Origin: Paramecium sonneborni
Taxonomy: Eukaryota > Ciliophora > Oligohymenophorea > Peniculida > Parameciidae
Length of the DNA stretch: 64,000 nucleotides
Direction of reading: 5' to 3'
NCBI GenBank assembly: GCA_905182985.1
Contig: CAJJDN010000131.1
Location: forward strand, 220,410-284,409
Shown here: positions 1-12,698 of the stretch, piece by piece
Layout: every line of letters begins with the position of its first letter
Position numbering within the stretch: position 1 is the stretch's first letter
Made by a program: the position numbers and the translations under genes
The notes under the pieces: model-generated
The model's database searches: none
Told to the model about the DNA's origin: nothing
The model's input: only the letters and a program-made list of their open reading frames with translations

Positions 1-2
1 CA

Positions 3-2208
3 AATTTATAATTCAAAGGGCATAGTGGTAAGATAAGATGTATAACTTGGAGTAGAGATGATACAATTTTAGCAACTTGTGGTTAGGATGGTTTAATATC
101 TTTATGGAAAGTAGGTGCTGATACTACAGGATAAAGAATGCTTGATATTCATGCAAAAGCTAATGGGAAGAATATACCATAATCAAGTGTAGCTTTGACA
201 TTTGATACAAAAATAGTTTATGTTGTAGGAGAGGATCGTCATTTAAGAGAATTTAATTGTTAAGAGCCAACAGAAAATAAAAGAAATGTTGAAGCTACTC
301 TTTCTTAGATATGTTTTTCGAGTAGTAATAAAATATTGTTTGCTGGTGTTTGTGATGAGAATAGATATTCAGGAGCTGTTAGATGTTATAAATATCCTTT
401 TGTTGGACCTTCTGCAGGAACTAATGTTGAATATTAAGCACATGATGAAAGAGGTATTGAAAAAATGAAAATTACTGCGGATGATTAATATCTCATTACT
501 GCTGGTAGAGATGGAGCTATTATTGTTTTTGAAATCAAAGATAAAGATGCAAGAGGATAAAAAAATAAAGAAGGATATCAATAAAGATATGCTGATGATA
601 TTATTGTTACTAAAGAAGATAAGGCTGATCTTAAAACTACTAGAGATAATCTTAAAACTTAATTATAAGATATTACTGCTCCATAAAATGCTATTAATAT
701 TTCATCAAAAGAAGATTAAATTAAATAATTAACTGATAAAGAATCTACTCTAAAGTAATAATATAAAGTAGCTTATGATACTTTAATTGAAAAAAAAAGA
801 GAAACTGAAAAACATATTTAAGAAACCAGAAAATAAATTATGGAAGAATTCGAAGCTGAAATTTAAGAATTAGAATAAAATTAATAAAGTAAAGTTAATA
901 AAGAAGCAGAAAAATATGAAAAAACAAAAAATGAAAAAGAAATTCATTAAACTAAATATGAAAAGGAAATTGGCAAATTATAAAGAGAACATACTGATGA
1001 ACTTAAAAAATTAGAAAAAGATTATGATGCTAGATTATTAGAAGAAAGGTAATAGAGAGAAAGAATGGAAAAAGAATACAATAAAGAAAAAGAAAAATAT
1101 AGAGATACTATCGAATAAATTAGAAAAGAAACTATTGGTGAAATTGAAGCTCTTGAAGAATAAAATTAATAATAAATTCTTTAAAAAACTGATTAAGGTC
1201 TGAAGGCTAAAAGTGAAGTTAGCATGACCAAGAAGAAAATTTAATCACTTTTATAAGAGGAAGAAAAATAAAATGAAAATCTTAAAGATTATAATGAATA
1301 AAAAAAATAATTAGAAGAACAAAATTTGTAACTTAAAACTGCTATTGAAGAATAATTAAAATAAATTTAAGATAAGGATAAAACTATAGGAGAAAAAGAG
1401 AGAAAAATATATGAATTAAAAAAGAGATCTCAAGAATTAGAAAAATTTAAGTTTGTTTTAGATCACAAAATTAAAGAACTTAAAAGAGATACTGGACCTA
1501 GAGATGAAGAAATTAATAGAATGAAAGAAAAAACTAATATGATGGATTAAAAATTAAAAAATTTTGCTTATTTAAATAATAATTTAGGCAATGTAGTTGA
1601 TGCTCTTGATTAAGAATTAAAAATTATGAAAACAAATATTAAAAAATAAAGACAATTAATCTCATTCTAAAATGTAAGAATAAAAAAATTTAAAGATTCT
1701 GTCTATTAAGCTGTTTAATTCATTCAAAATTAAGAAGAATTAACTAAAAAAGCTCAGGAAATCTTTAAAGAATTCCATAAAGACGATGTCAAACCATAAT
1801 AAGTTAATGCTGATATTTTAGCAGAATATAAAAGTCAGAAGCAATACTTAGAAAAATCTGTTGAAGGATTGAAAGCAAATCTTCAAGCAGATGAAGAAAT
1901 ACATAAAGCTGAAAACATTAGAATAATGAGAGGAAATGTTAAATTAATTATCGAAATCAATAATTTGAGAAAAAAAATGAAGTAAATTAAATCAACTCAT
2001 AATAATTAAGAATAAAAAGGAGATAAAAAAATGTCTCAAACAGGTATTTTATTAATTATATAAAATAGCCAACTCTGATATTTAAAAGGCAAAATAAAGA
2101 GTTATTTAAGAAAAATAACTTATAATCGAATAATAACAATTGGCTAAAGATGCTTTGCTAAATTAAATTTAAGAATTGGAAGCAGAACTTTCAATAATTG
2201 GAGAATGA
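3..2208 (+). CDS. CFAP57: CFAP57 (WDR65)-like axonemal WD40/coiled-coil protein, 5' end outside window
   Basis: Open from the window edge to TGA with TAA/TAG read as Gln; one 25-nt intron at 2044-2068 (GTATTT...TAG). The visible 726 residues start in WD40 repeats (GHSGKIRCITWSRDDTILAT, then LWKV; a later blade near AGRDGAIIVF) and pass at about residue 190 into a long Lys/Glu/Gln-rich coiled coil to the C-terminus. The segment ENIRIMRGNVKLIIEINNLR closely resembles the conserved region of CFAP57 near human [20 protein letters not shown]. Known role of the family: an inner-arm/modified-inner-arm axonemal protein of motile cilia. CFAP43/44 share the architecture but fit this tail less well. The last 1.1 kb is repeated, diverged, just downstream. 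Confidence 0.82.
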
Positions 2209-3466
2209 AGAATTTTATATTAATTATATTTTTATTATAAATATATTACCTTATAATTGTTAATATAATCTGGATAACGTATTAAACGATTTTTCAATGC
2301 CTTTTTTCGAATTTATAATAAATGATTCTAAGAACAATGAAAATCAANTGAGCATGACCAAGAAGAAAATATAATCACTTTTATAAGAGGAAGAAAAATA
2401 AAATGAAAATCTTAAAGATTATAATGAATAAAAAAAATAATTAGAAGAGCAAAATTTATAACTCAAAACTGCTATTGAAGAATAATTAAAATAAATTTAA
2501 GATAAGGATAAAACTATAGGAGAAAAGGAGAGAAAAATATATGAATTAAAAAAGAGATCTCAAGAATTAGAAAAATTTAAGTTTGTTTTAGATCATAAAA
2601 TTAAAGAACTTAAAAGAGATACAGGACCGAGAGATGAAGAAATTAATAGGATGAAAGAAAAAACTAATATGATGGATTAAAAATTAAAAAACTTTGCTTA
2701 TTTAAATAATAATTTAGGTAATGTAGTTGATGCTCTTGATTAAGAATTAAAAATTATGAAAACCAATATTAAAAAATAAAGATAATTAATTTCGTTCTAA
2801 AATGTAAGAATTAAAAAATTTAAAGACTCTGTCTATTAAGCTGTTTAATTCATTTAAAATTAAGAAGAATTAACAAAAAAAGCTCAAGAAATTTTTAAAG
2901 AATTCCATAAAGATGATGTCAAACCATAATAAGTTAATGCTGATATTTTAGCAGAATATAAAAGTCAGAAACAATACTTAGAAAAATCTGTTGAAGGATT
3001 GAAAGCAAATCTTCAAGCAGATGAAGAAATACATAAAGCTGAAAACATTAGAATAATGAGAGGAAATGTTAAATTAATTATCGAAATCAATAATTTGAGA
3101 AAAAAAATGAAGTAAATTAAATCAACTCATAATAATTAAGAATAAAAAGGAGATAAAAAAATGTCTCAAACAGGTATTTTATTATTTAAAAAAAATAGCC
3201 AACTCTGATATTTAAAAGGCAAAATAAAGAGTTATTTAAGAAAAATAACTTATAATCGAACAACAACAATTGGCTAAAGATGCTTTGTTAAATTAAATTT
3301 AAGAATTGGAAGCAGAACTTTCAGTAATTGGGGAATGAAGGTATAAATTATATTTTTATTTTACATAAATTACCTTATAATTGTGAATATAATCATGATA
3401 TTTATAAAACAATTTTTCAACTTTGTTTTTTAATTTATAATAAATTCTAAGAACAATGAAAATCAA
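1221..3466 (+). repeat. Imperfect ~1.1 kb direct duplication around N at 2348
   Basis: 1221-2347 and 2351-3466 align end to end (offset 1130 in the coding part). Divergence is about 3% in the coding part and clearly higher after the stop codon, with small indels. The left copy stops exactly at the N. This pattern fits two contigs carrying different alleles or recent paralogs joined head to tail, rather than a tandem duplication in the chromosome. Confidence 0.75.
2349..3338 (+). CDS. 3' fragment of a second CFAP57 copy (starts at an assembly join)
   Basis: Begins directly after the N at 2348 and reads in the same frame as 1221-2208 to a TGA at 3336-3338, with the same intron position (3174-3198, 25 nt, different internal bases). 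About 28 substitutions by eye against the upstream copy, nearly all synonymous and several of them CAA/TAA exchanges; the only clear amino-acid change is Ile to Val near the C-terminus. The 5' part is missing because the contig starts here. It ends 124 nt before the convergent USP gene, so this is probably the true neighbour of the sequence to the right. Confidence 0.8.
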
Positions 3467-6400
3467 AAAAAATCTCTAATTTAAAATTTGACGTTATCCG
3501 TGATTTCTTATTTTATATAAAATAGTAAACATGCGTTCTTAGATGTTATTTTAGGTAAATCTATCTTTTTGCTTTAGGAATCATTAAATTCAACCCATTA
3601 ATCTTATTTTTTTACAAAAGCGGTGTAATGCCTATAATTCTGTTTTTAAATTTAACTTTATTTTAAATTTATAACAGCATAAAGATCATAAAGAACATTA
3701 TCTTCTCCTTCTTGTAGACAATCCTTAATATTTTAAGAGTTTATTTCAAACTAAACTTAAGTAATTTTTGGCTTTTACAAATAAATAATCAAAATGATGG
3801 GCGCTATGCATAAAAAAGTCTGATCAAACAAAGGAATTTTGCAATTTTGACAATTTTTTTGTAATTATTAAGGGGAGCTATATTATTTAAGGTAATCTTC
3901 TAATTAAAAATCATAGTCTGAAGTTATTTTTAATTATTTTAAATATTTTTAACTTTAATTCCACACTAAAATTATTTTTGGTTTTGAAGCATCATCAAAT
4001 TTTAGAATAATAGGATCAACCTCGCATCCATTACAATTAGTTTAACTATTATTTACAATGATTGATGTCTTTTTGCAATATAAACATTTATTGTCTTTAT
4101 CTAATAGTCGAATTCTATAAGGGAATTCTGGTTAGTTAAAAAATTTCTTGAATTCATCTTACAGGCTTTGAGGGTTCTAAAAGTTCGGTTATTCTTAGAA
4201 GTCATACTAAAATAAATAATTTCTTACAATATTAATGAATCTTTATATTTATTTGTAAATGTAAACCTTTAATTCCTAAAGTGTAATTTAATTGATTGGA
4301 ATTAAAATGATCATCGGTTTACATATCTACTTATACGAATTATTTTTTGATTAATTTAAGTAGTTATACACTTCAATCTTTTTTAGTTTCAATTGATTTA
4401 CAACATTTTTTCTAAATTATGAAATATCTTGATGATTAATATGATATCCTTAATTTTAAGAAAAATCTTAAATAAAATACTAATCTTCTAAAACACTTTC
4501 TATTTATCCTTCCCTCCAAATATTATCCTTTGATTTAAAATTTACTATATCAAACTATTGAAAATTTGAAGTTGGATATTTGAAGATTTAGGAAATTTCC
4601 TAAAATTCCTATTTTGCTTCCTATTAATTTCCTAGTTCATAAACATATATAGTTTTTTTACTCCTAATACCTAAAGTAGATAGTTCTTATTAATTATCAT
4701 CATAAGAAATTCTACGAAAGGCTCCTTAATATTTATATGCAATTTCATATTAATCTTAATTAAGATTTTTTAATAACTTAATTTTATCCTACAAATGTAT
4801 AATTTTAGAATTATTTTAGAGAATTATTCTTTCTTTTTTTATTTCATTGAATTAATTTTCTGTTTCAATAAGTTTATGTTTTTTAAAAAATATAAGTTAT
4901 AATCTGCACTCATCTTCCATTTCTAAAACATTCAAATTTAAGATAATAAATTATTCATCCTACCCTCTCTAATGTTAACATTGATTACATTTCGTTTTTT
5001 GTGTTTTTGTTCCTTAGAAAAGTGTTTCAATAATAGTATTTTTCTATTTGTCTGATTCTTATAATTCAACTGAAATATTTTCTAATAAATCTTTTAAAAA
5101 TTCATTCGAATCTCCGGGTTAGCCTATACTATATATTGGTTGTTTTTTAAAATCTAGAATTTTTTGAGTTACGGCGTCTCTAAATTTATCTATCGAAATA
5201 TTTTATTCTATTCCTTCTTTTAATTATTTAACTAAAAGAGACAATTCTTCTGTTAAACTAGTTTATTGTGGTTACTTTTTTTTAGACTTTGAAAGGGAAT
5301 TTAGTAAAGTAATAGAATTTTGATAACTTTAATTATAAAGAAAATTACTCAAATATGGAGTTTCTGCTAAACATTGCAATACAACATTTATATAGCAACT
5401 CTGTCCTTAATTCTATATACCTGTATAAATAATATCTTTTGTTTAAACATCAAAACATTTTTAAGGAGATAATCCTTATTTATATAATTAGAGTTTGATT
5501 TATGAATCCTAGTTTATTATATTTTAATTTTATTTCAAATCAGAATTCTTACTTTAAGGATACTTTCTAAGTTTTGTAATTGTGAAAAAAGTTTTTGGTG
5601 GATAATTTTAAATTGAATCATCTAAATCAATAACCATTTTCCATTCACTTTCCTAAACTTTCTGGAAAAAAAGAAGATATTCTTTTCCATTTTAAGTGTT
5701 AATATTAAATCTTTTAAATAGTTTTTTTCTTACATCATTCAAAGTAGAATCAAGATTCATTTTTAACTCTTTTTAATTGTCAAATAAAATTTCTTATATA
5801 ATACTATTTTCATTCTCTTTTGCTTAAACTCCTAGCATCATTTTTACTTTTGGATATAACTCTAAATCAATTTTATTGGCAATATTTTCAAAATTTCTCT
5901 TATAGATATGTTTTTGATCGGTGATACCAAAACAGTTTTTTAAATAATCCCAAGTTTCATAAGGAACAATATTATAATCCTTATCCATTAATCCTGGTCT
6001 TAATTCTCCTTCATTTTCTCCAGAAATATCACTATTATCAATTCCTCCTGGTTCAAGTTAATTCTAGCTAATTTCTTCAAAATTTTCTTAAAAACTATGT
6101 TAAAATTAAGAATTACTATGCTGAGTTCAGTCCTACATAACATTTCAATTTATTCCACCATTGAGCACTTATTATATACACTTTTGAATATTAATTTTAT
6201 GATATATTTTCATTTACTCTTTATATCATATCACTAATAACTTACTTCTTATCTTTAAAATTCAAAAAAAGATTTAAACTATTTTATAGATTCTCTAGAT
6301 CTAGATTCTCTGATGCCCATTCCTTAAATTATTGTTATTTAAATGATAGATTTTTTTTTAATGGTTTTGATTAAGGTAAAAAAAAATTTTAATTCTCCTT

Positions 6401-6801
6401 GTAAAATATCATGAATTCTTGATTACTCAATTGTTTATCATCATCTAAATCGTAAAGGTCAAATAATGTTTCCAATTAATTTTGTTTGTTTTATATTTTG
6501 CTAATCATTAAATAAATTGCTTCAAGATCTACTTTTTTACTCTTTTGTTACTCAAAATAATGAAATATTCTTTTCATAAAAAGACCTTTTGGTATTGATT
6601 AGTCTTACTTTCTTGATTTAATGGTAAAAATTTAACAAATTCTTCCAAAGTTAATCCTGTTTTTTATCCAAATTCATCATATTTTTCTTTAATTTTTTGA
6701 CAACTTTTTTGTGGTAAGGAGTTCTTAATTTTTAATTCCTGCTCTGAATTTGGCCGAAAATGTTTATATGTTGGACTATTTAGATAGAAACAAATTCCCA
6801 T
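3463..6801 (-). CDS. USP32-like: USP32-like ubiquitin C-terminal hydrolase with N-terminal EF-hand
   Basis: The start MGICFY has the Gly-2/Cys-4 pattern of dual acylation, as in USP32. A 23-nt intron (GTAAGA...AAG) lies about 50 codons in. An EF-hand (FDLYDLDDDKQLSNQEF) follows. The USP catalytic domain begins with the Cys box NQGQSCYINVVLQCL (catalytic Cys in SCY), continues through GDSNEFLKDLLENI and paired CxxC zinc-ribbon cysteines (KCNQC and, further on, others), and ends with the His box YRHYTAFVKK and WVEFNDS, so Cys, His and Asn/Asp are all present. The role is removal of ubiquitin from membrane-associated substrates (family knowledge). The total length is not a multiple of three with the one intron placed, so at least one more short intron is unplaced. 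It converges on CFAP57. Confidence 0.82.
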
Positions 6802-7100
6802 ATTTGATTAATTAAATAATGTATAAATAAATTAATATTACCCATTTTCATATCATTAATAATTTTTAATTGTAATATTTTTATTATCTAATGTTTAGAA
6901 AATTATTTTGTGGGTTTTGCAATCAAGTTTAAAAAATTAGCTCTTTTAATTAATTGAAAAATATCATGAATCCCCCAACAACTGAAAACTATTAAAGATT
7001 ATAAAAAACAGTTTAATAGTTGATCCAATCGAATCCAATAAATTGGAAATTCGTACATCGTCTTCAATTATTGAAATCATAATTTGGTTTAGAATTAAAT

Positions 7101-8917
7101 ATGCCATACTTACTTTCTAAACTTAAAGATTAACCAATAGATTCTGAAAAACAATCTTTTGTAGTAGAAATTATGTAATAAAATTTTATGGTTGATAAAG
7201 AATTATTTAAGGAATTATTTTAATAATTGTTAAAAATGGATGATTTATTTTACTCAACATAATTAAAAATGTTGGATATTTACTTCAAATATCCAGAATT
7301 GTTAGATTAAGATAAAATATTGCCAAATTTACTTAAAAGTTTGATTACCTTTAATGATTTAGAACTTTATGAAATAGTTCAGTCATTTTAAGTTCTAGCT
7401 TATAAGGATACCAAATTAACTGAATAGAATTAAGAATTGCTAGCAAATTTAAAAAATATGTTAAATAATTAATTAGTAAAAATCTTTCCAGCTCTAGGAT
7501 AAAAACATTTTAGATAATTAATTGTTTTTTTAAGAAGTAATGAATATCATAACGAAAAATTAAAGGCAGCTATTTTCTAATACTTTTCTGATAATAAAGA
7601 TATTTTGGGATAATCTTCATATGCAGAATTGATGAGTCTGTGCAATCTAAAGTTCTTTTATAATGAAGACATCAAATATTAAATCTTAATTTAACTCAAC
7701 TTTCTAAAAGTGAAAGGATTAAATGAGTCAAAATTAATTAATAAATCAATTTTACCATCTGTAATGATTTATTAATATTTTTAGATGTCATAGGCAGAAT
7801 AAGAAATGATGGCAAATCTAATAACTTTGTCAGGTATAAATTTAGATAAGGAGTTTATAAATACATATTTTACAGGGAGCAATTCTTAAAAAAGAGAAAA
7901 ACTTGAATAGATGAATCTTAAAGAAAATCAAATCATATAAATTGTGGAGGAATTGGTTAAATATATCAATTAATAATTCCCATAGTTTTTAAAGTAAATA
8001 AATTACTTAAAATTATTAGTGTTATGAAAATAGTTTAAACTTTTGGTTTATAACTTCCTGAATTGCTTTAACCTTTAGTTGAGGAATTGAAAAAGATTTT
8101 ATCCAAATAAGTTGTTAATTCAGCAGATTTAATAACAATTTTAAATTATTTTGATGAATCTGATATACTCTTTGATTAAGAAGATTCTATGGGAATGTAA
8201 GATTTTAACAATTATCTAAAATAAGAATAATTTACTTATGGAAAAATTCATTATTTACTAAGATAATTTGCTTTTAAAAAAAACTAAGATCTCTTATTTT
8301 AGATATTAAATAAAAGTTATTAAAGTGGATGGACATTAGATTTATGTTCTAAATAAGTATAAATCTATAAGTACTATAACATACCATTACCCCCAATGTT
8401 TTTAGATAAATTTTAATAAGTAATAAATGAATATATCCTTAAAAGAAGGAGTCCTTTTGATTAAATTTTGTTTTATAGATGTATAGAAATGGCTGATTGG
8501 AGTTAAAATCTGAGATCAGAACAAAGTGATTATTTTAATGAATCACAAAACATAGCTTAAAAAATGAGAAGAGAGAAAACTAAAAACTTAGATTAATCAT
8601 CTTTTCTTGAATAAGAAATTAAGAATGATCTTATGTAATATATGCCAAAAACACTCAAATTACAAGCTAATTAATATATTAAAGCTTTAGAAGTCGATTT
8701 TGTTATTACTAATTAAAAAGGAGATTAATTATTTGTTTAAATTCTTGGTCAGACTCATTTTTATTATAAATCAACCATCTTAAATTATAAAACTTTATTA
8801 GAACAATTATATTTGGAAAGACTTGGTACTTGTAAATCGATTAATTATTATTAAACAGATTAATGGAAACAAGATAAATAGAAATCAGTGGATAAATTGA
8901 TAAGCAGCCTAATTTGA
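7101..8917 (+). CDS. RAP-domain protein (FASTK/OPR-like), 596 aa
   Basis: The first ATG opens a 596-codon frame once a 26-nt intron (7994-8019, GTAAAT...TAG) is removed; unspliced it stops at once. Residues 1 to about 500 are a Leu/Asn/Gln-rich all-helical repeat region without an obvious motif. The last ~70 residues match the RAP fold: LEVDFVITNQKGDQLFVQIL, then QTHFYYKS, then LERLGTCKSINYYQTDQWK. RAP proteins are typically organellar RNA-binding factors, so mitochondrial RNA processing is inferred, not shown. A second RAP protein lies at 35823-36567. Its start is 299 nt from the divergent USP gene. Confidence 0.6.
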
Positions 8918-8969
8918 ATATATATATGAAATATCAAGAATAATGAGGCGAGAATTTTTATATAATATC

Positions 8970-11822
8970 TCATTTTATTGGAAATACAGTTGTTGCTTTT
9001 CTTTTTAAAAAATGTCTCACACTATGTCTAACTTATTCTAAATAATATTTATTTTGTTTAATATCTTCTTCTTCAATTAATGAATTTCTAAATAAGCGTA
9101 TAAATTCATAAGGAAATAATAGATATTTTGAATACTTATTTAATAATTAATTTAGTAATTCTAGATTATTTTTTCTTATAGGTCTCATTAATTTAGTTAT
9201 AACTCTATCTATATTCCATTCCCTATCAAATTTATCAAATTCTTTAATTTATTCAAATTCTTATATTTCTGTTAAACCTTACTCTCCTTCAATCTTTTTA
9301 ATAAGAAAGAAACATTTCTCATACTCTCTGTTCGTCAACTTAGGTAGGATCGATATTAGTTTATTTAAGGTTTCTTGACAATCACCAGGTTTATCAGAAA
9401 TTACTGTTTAATCACTTAACTTATTAGTTGTTCCAGATAATAATAGTTTTTTTTCTCTTTTATTTTTAAAACTATCTAAAATTTGAGTTTATTATAATAT
9501 GCTGGTCCTTTGCATGAATTTAGCTGGGTTAAAAGAAGTTTCAACCAACCATTCTGGAGGATTTAATTAACCTTATTAATCTTCAAAAGTAACAACATTA
9601 ATTTTTGGTGCTCCATTTTAATGTAGACTAAGACCCTAACTTTATTAATCTTAAATCTCATTTTCAGGAACTATATCATTCTCTAGTTGATATATCTTGG
9701 CACTATCTTATATCAAAACCTATTCATTTAATGCTTAGAATTTAGTTCTTTTTTTAGCTTACTTCAATCTACCTCTCTCTTATCTATTTTAAAACTGATA
9801 TCTCATTATAACTTTCTCTATATCAGGTACATAATGAACAACATTACACCATCGAGTGTAGTGTCGTTTATCATGACATATATAACAAAATTTCTCAGGT
9901 ATAATTTACAATTGGAATTTGCTCACAACTTTTTAAACTTCTGAACGAGGTATCATTAATAAACTAGAAAAATCAGCAGATTTATAATCTATTTTATCAT
10001 TTTATGAAAAGAGTTCTTACAAACCAAAAAACTAATTTTCTTTTAATGTGTCAAGTACAATCTATTTATATTTAAAATAATACCTTATCTTGCATCACTT
10101 CAACTTTTCCATTTTCTATTATATATATATAATCTTATGTATTAATAAATACTCCTGGCTAAAATACATTAAATTCAGTGCTTTAAAGTAGACATTCTAA
10201 TGCAGGTTTAGGAAACTGAGAAAAATATTAACATTTAATTATTAATGATGAAGCAGATTCCAATTTTAATTTTTATTACAGATCTTCAGGTAATAAGGTG
10301 ATGAGTCTTATTTATTCATTTTTTTTTTGAATTATTTCTTGATTCCAATAAAAATTAAAATACTCCCTTACTTTCATTGAGAGTTCAGTACTTAACTTTT
10401 TACAATGTAAATATTCATTAATACAAGTCATCTTTTATCTAATCATTTCATTATTTTCCTTCATCTAAGTGAGGATGAGACCGATAGTGTTGACTGAATA
10501 AGAATATTGTAATGTGGACAAGAACATGTAACAAATACAAAACATCTTTTCCAGTGAATCTAATAATATAATATATCTTTTACTAGTTGGTGTAATATCT
10601 CCATAACCTACAGTAAACATTGTTACACTCATAAAATAAAATGATTCTAAAAATTATACTTACCAATTTTCATTTTTCAATTCCATCATCCAATTGATTT
10701 AACCTTGATTTTCATAATACTAACCTAGTTTTAACCTATGGAATACATAAATAAAATTAAATACCAAAGACAACCACAGAAATGTTGAATTAATAAAACT
10801 GTAGCTATCAATTTAAAAAGATCTATTACAGAACTCACCATTTTAGTTGGTTTTAAATTATATTAGATTATGTCGACTAATTTCATTATGTTTCTCAATT
10901 AATAATAAAATAATATAAAAAACCAAGTACTTAATTGATAATCTAGGGATACAAGTATTCCAAATAAAATACTGCCTATTTCTATTGCTAAACCAAGATT
11001 AATTTGCTTTTTAAATAATTATAATCGATTCTTAACTGGTAATCCTTTGTGAAAATAGATAGTAAAGTTTCTTATTACTAAATCAAATACAAGAAACATG
11101 CAACTAATTAGAAAATAGTTGGCATGATCATTTTATAAAAATGGAAACGATATAATGATAGGAGACCAAATAATCAAATAAATACGAATCAGACAAAGTA
11201 AAAAGTCCCAGATTAATTTAATTGTATTATTTGGTTCTATTAATGGGATGTAATTATATAATTAAGAGAAGCATCCAGAAAATTTATTTACTATACTATT
11301 TTTCCATGTTCTAATTTTGAGTCTTATTTATAAATCTATTGTATTAAGATTTTATTGCAGAAAATTACCACTTATCTTTCCTTTCTATTTCGTATATGAG
11401 CTTGCTTAATCGTTTAAAATTTCGTGTTATTTTTGAGAAAATTTACAATCTGGTCTTATAAAGCTAATCATTTTGTTTGCAAATTTTAATGAATGACAAT
11501 TTATTATCAGTTTAGCAAATGGTGATTTCTTTTTTATCAGCATTGCTTAGTTTTCTCTTTATTTATCAAGAGATAATATTCCTTCAGATTCTGGTAAATC
11601 TGGTGGTTACAAAGAATCAAGGGGAATTGAATTGATTCTCATGGTTGTCCCACCAAACTTTTATGCTGAGACCAATTACTGAGTTGTTGAAATGCCTGGG
11701 TTGGAAGTTTCTACCTTCATTGGACTCATTTCAACAATTGAATTATCTAAACCCTTTGAGTTCATTTCTTGTTCTATCTATGGGGACATCAATTTGCATT
11801 TACTAGTTGATGTATACTACAT
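8970..11822 (-). CDS. Voltage-gated K+ channel, EAG/CNG type with cyclic-nucleotide-binding domain
   Basis: About 930 residues. The start is the first ATG after an in-frame TGA. A long cytosolic N-terminus leads to S1 (IPLIEPNNTIKLIWDFLL), several hydrophobic helices, and the pore with selectivity filter TVGYGDITPT. After the filter a 24-nt intron (10560-10583) is removed, giving PTNSLEKMFCICYMF. S6 is followed by a C-linker and a CNBD containing DYIYIIENGKVEVMQD; a 22-nt intron (10062-10083) interrupts it before IVLDTLKENQFFG. A charged C-terminal tail ends at TGA 8970-8972. GYG indicates K+ selectivity. Whether the CNBD binds cAMP/cGMP cannot be told; EAG relatives often do not. Further short introns are likely, since the length is not yet a multiple of three. 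Confidence 0.85.
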
Positions 11823-12170
11823 TTTAATTAAATTATATAATTCAGGATACTAGATTTTAAATCATTTACTTCAAATTATTCTACACTTTGTGAACATTAA
11901 AATATACAAAAAATATTATCAGCAAAATATGATTCAATAAAAAAAATAAATTTATTATCTAAGATATCATACAATATTGTTATTTTCTTAATATATCTTC
12001 AAGAAGAACTTAATTTAATATAAATTGACCCTTGTAGCTGTTAATTTAATATTATCTAAATATTATATTTCTATTTAACAATAAAAATTATTTCTAAATT
12101 ACTCAAATAATTCTAACATTCTTTATTTGATTTCTTATTTAATTATCAATATAATAAAAATAAATATTTA
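11823..12170. other. Intergenic, divergent promoter region
   Basis: 348 bp of AT-rich DNA between the divergent starts of the K+ channel and the small membrane protein. It should hold both promoters. No RNA gene, repeat or clear motif is recognised. Confidence 0.6.
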
Positions 12171-12475
12171 ATGCAAAATCCATTAAATAAAAGTCGTACA
12201 TTTTTAAGAAGGAAAACAGATTTACTAAAAGATTATTTAGCCGGTGGAACAGCTCTTTTACTATTTGGATTATTTATTTCGTTTCAATACAAGAAAATCA
12301 ATCCACCTGATCCAGTGGATGAACCTTAATGTAAAGATAATGAAATTATTTAGATAGTTAGGAGTATAACATTTTAGATTTTGTTCAAGATAGTATTAGA
12401 AAAATAACAAATATAAAATATAATTAAATTCTTGAGTAAAGAGAGAAAAATGTTTAAAAAAAACACACAGAATGA
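12171..12475 (+). CDS. Small single-pass membrane protein, 93 aa, unknown
   Basis: ATG at 12171. Removing a 23-nt intron (12331-12353, GTAAAG...TAG) gives 94 in-frame codons ending in TGA. A basic N-terminus (KSRTFLRRKTDLLK) precedes one hydrophobic helix at about residues 23-38 (LAGGTALLLFGLFISF), then a proline-rich turn (NPPDPVDEP) and a charged helical tail. The size and N-in basic/TM layout resemble small mitochondrial inner-membrane subunits, but there is no diagnostic motif and the function is unknown. Without the splice the frame runs on with poorer composition, so the intron is preferred. Confidence 0.6.
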
Positions 12476-12698
12476 GAATATATATTAAAATAAAAATGTT
12501 GTATTGTTTAATTAATTTAATTTGCTCTGCAATCATAAATAGTACAAAATTATAGGATCAATAGATTGATATAGCTTTATTAATGAGAAATGATTAATTA
12601 AATAATAATTATTTTTAAAGTGTGTTATATTTTTTTTTAGATATTAAGAGTTGAAACCAATAAAGAACTTAAATTATATTAAATAATAAAATAATTAA

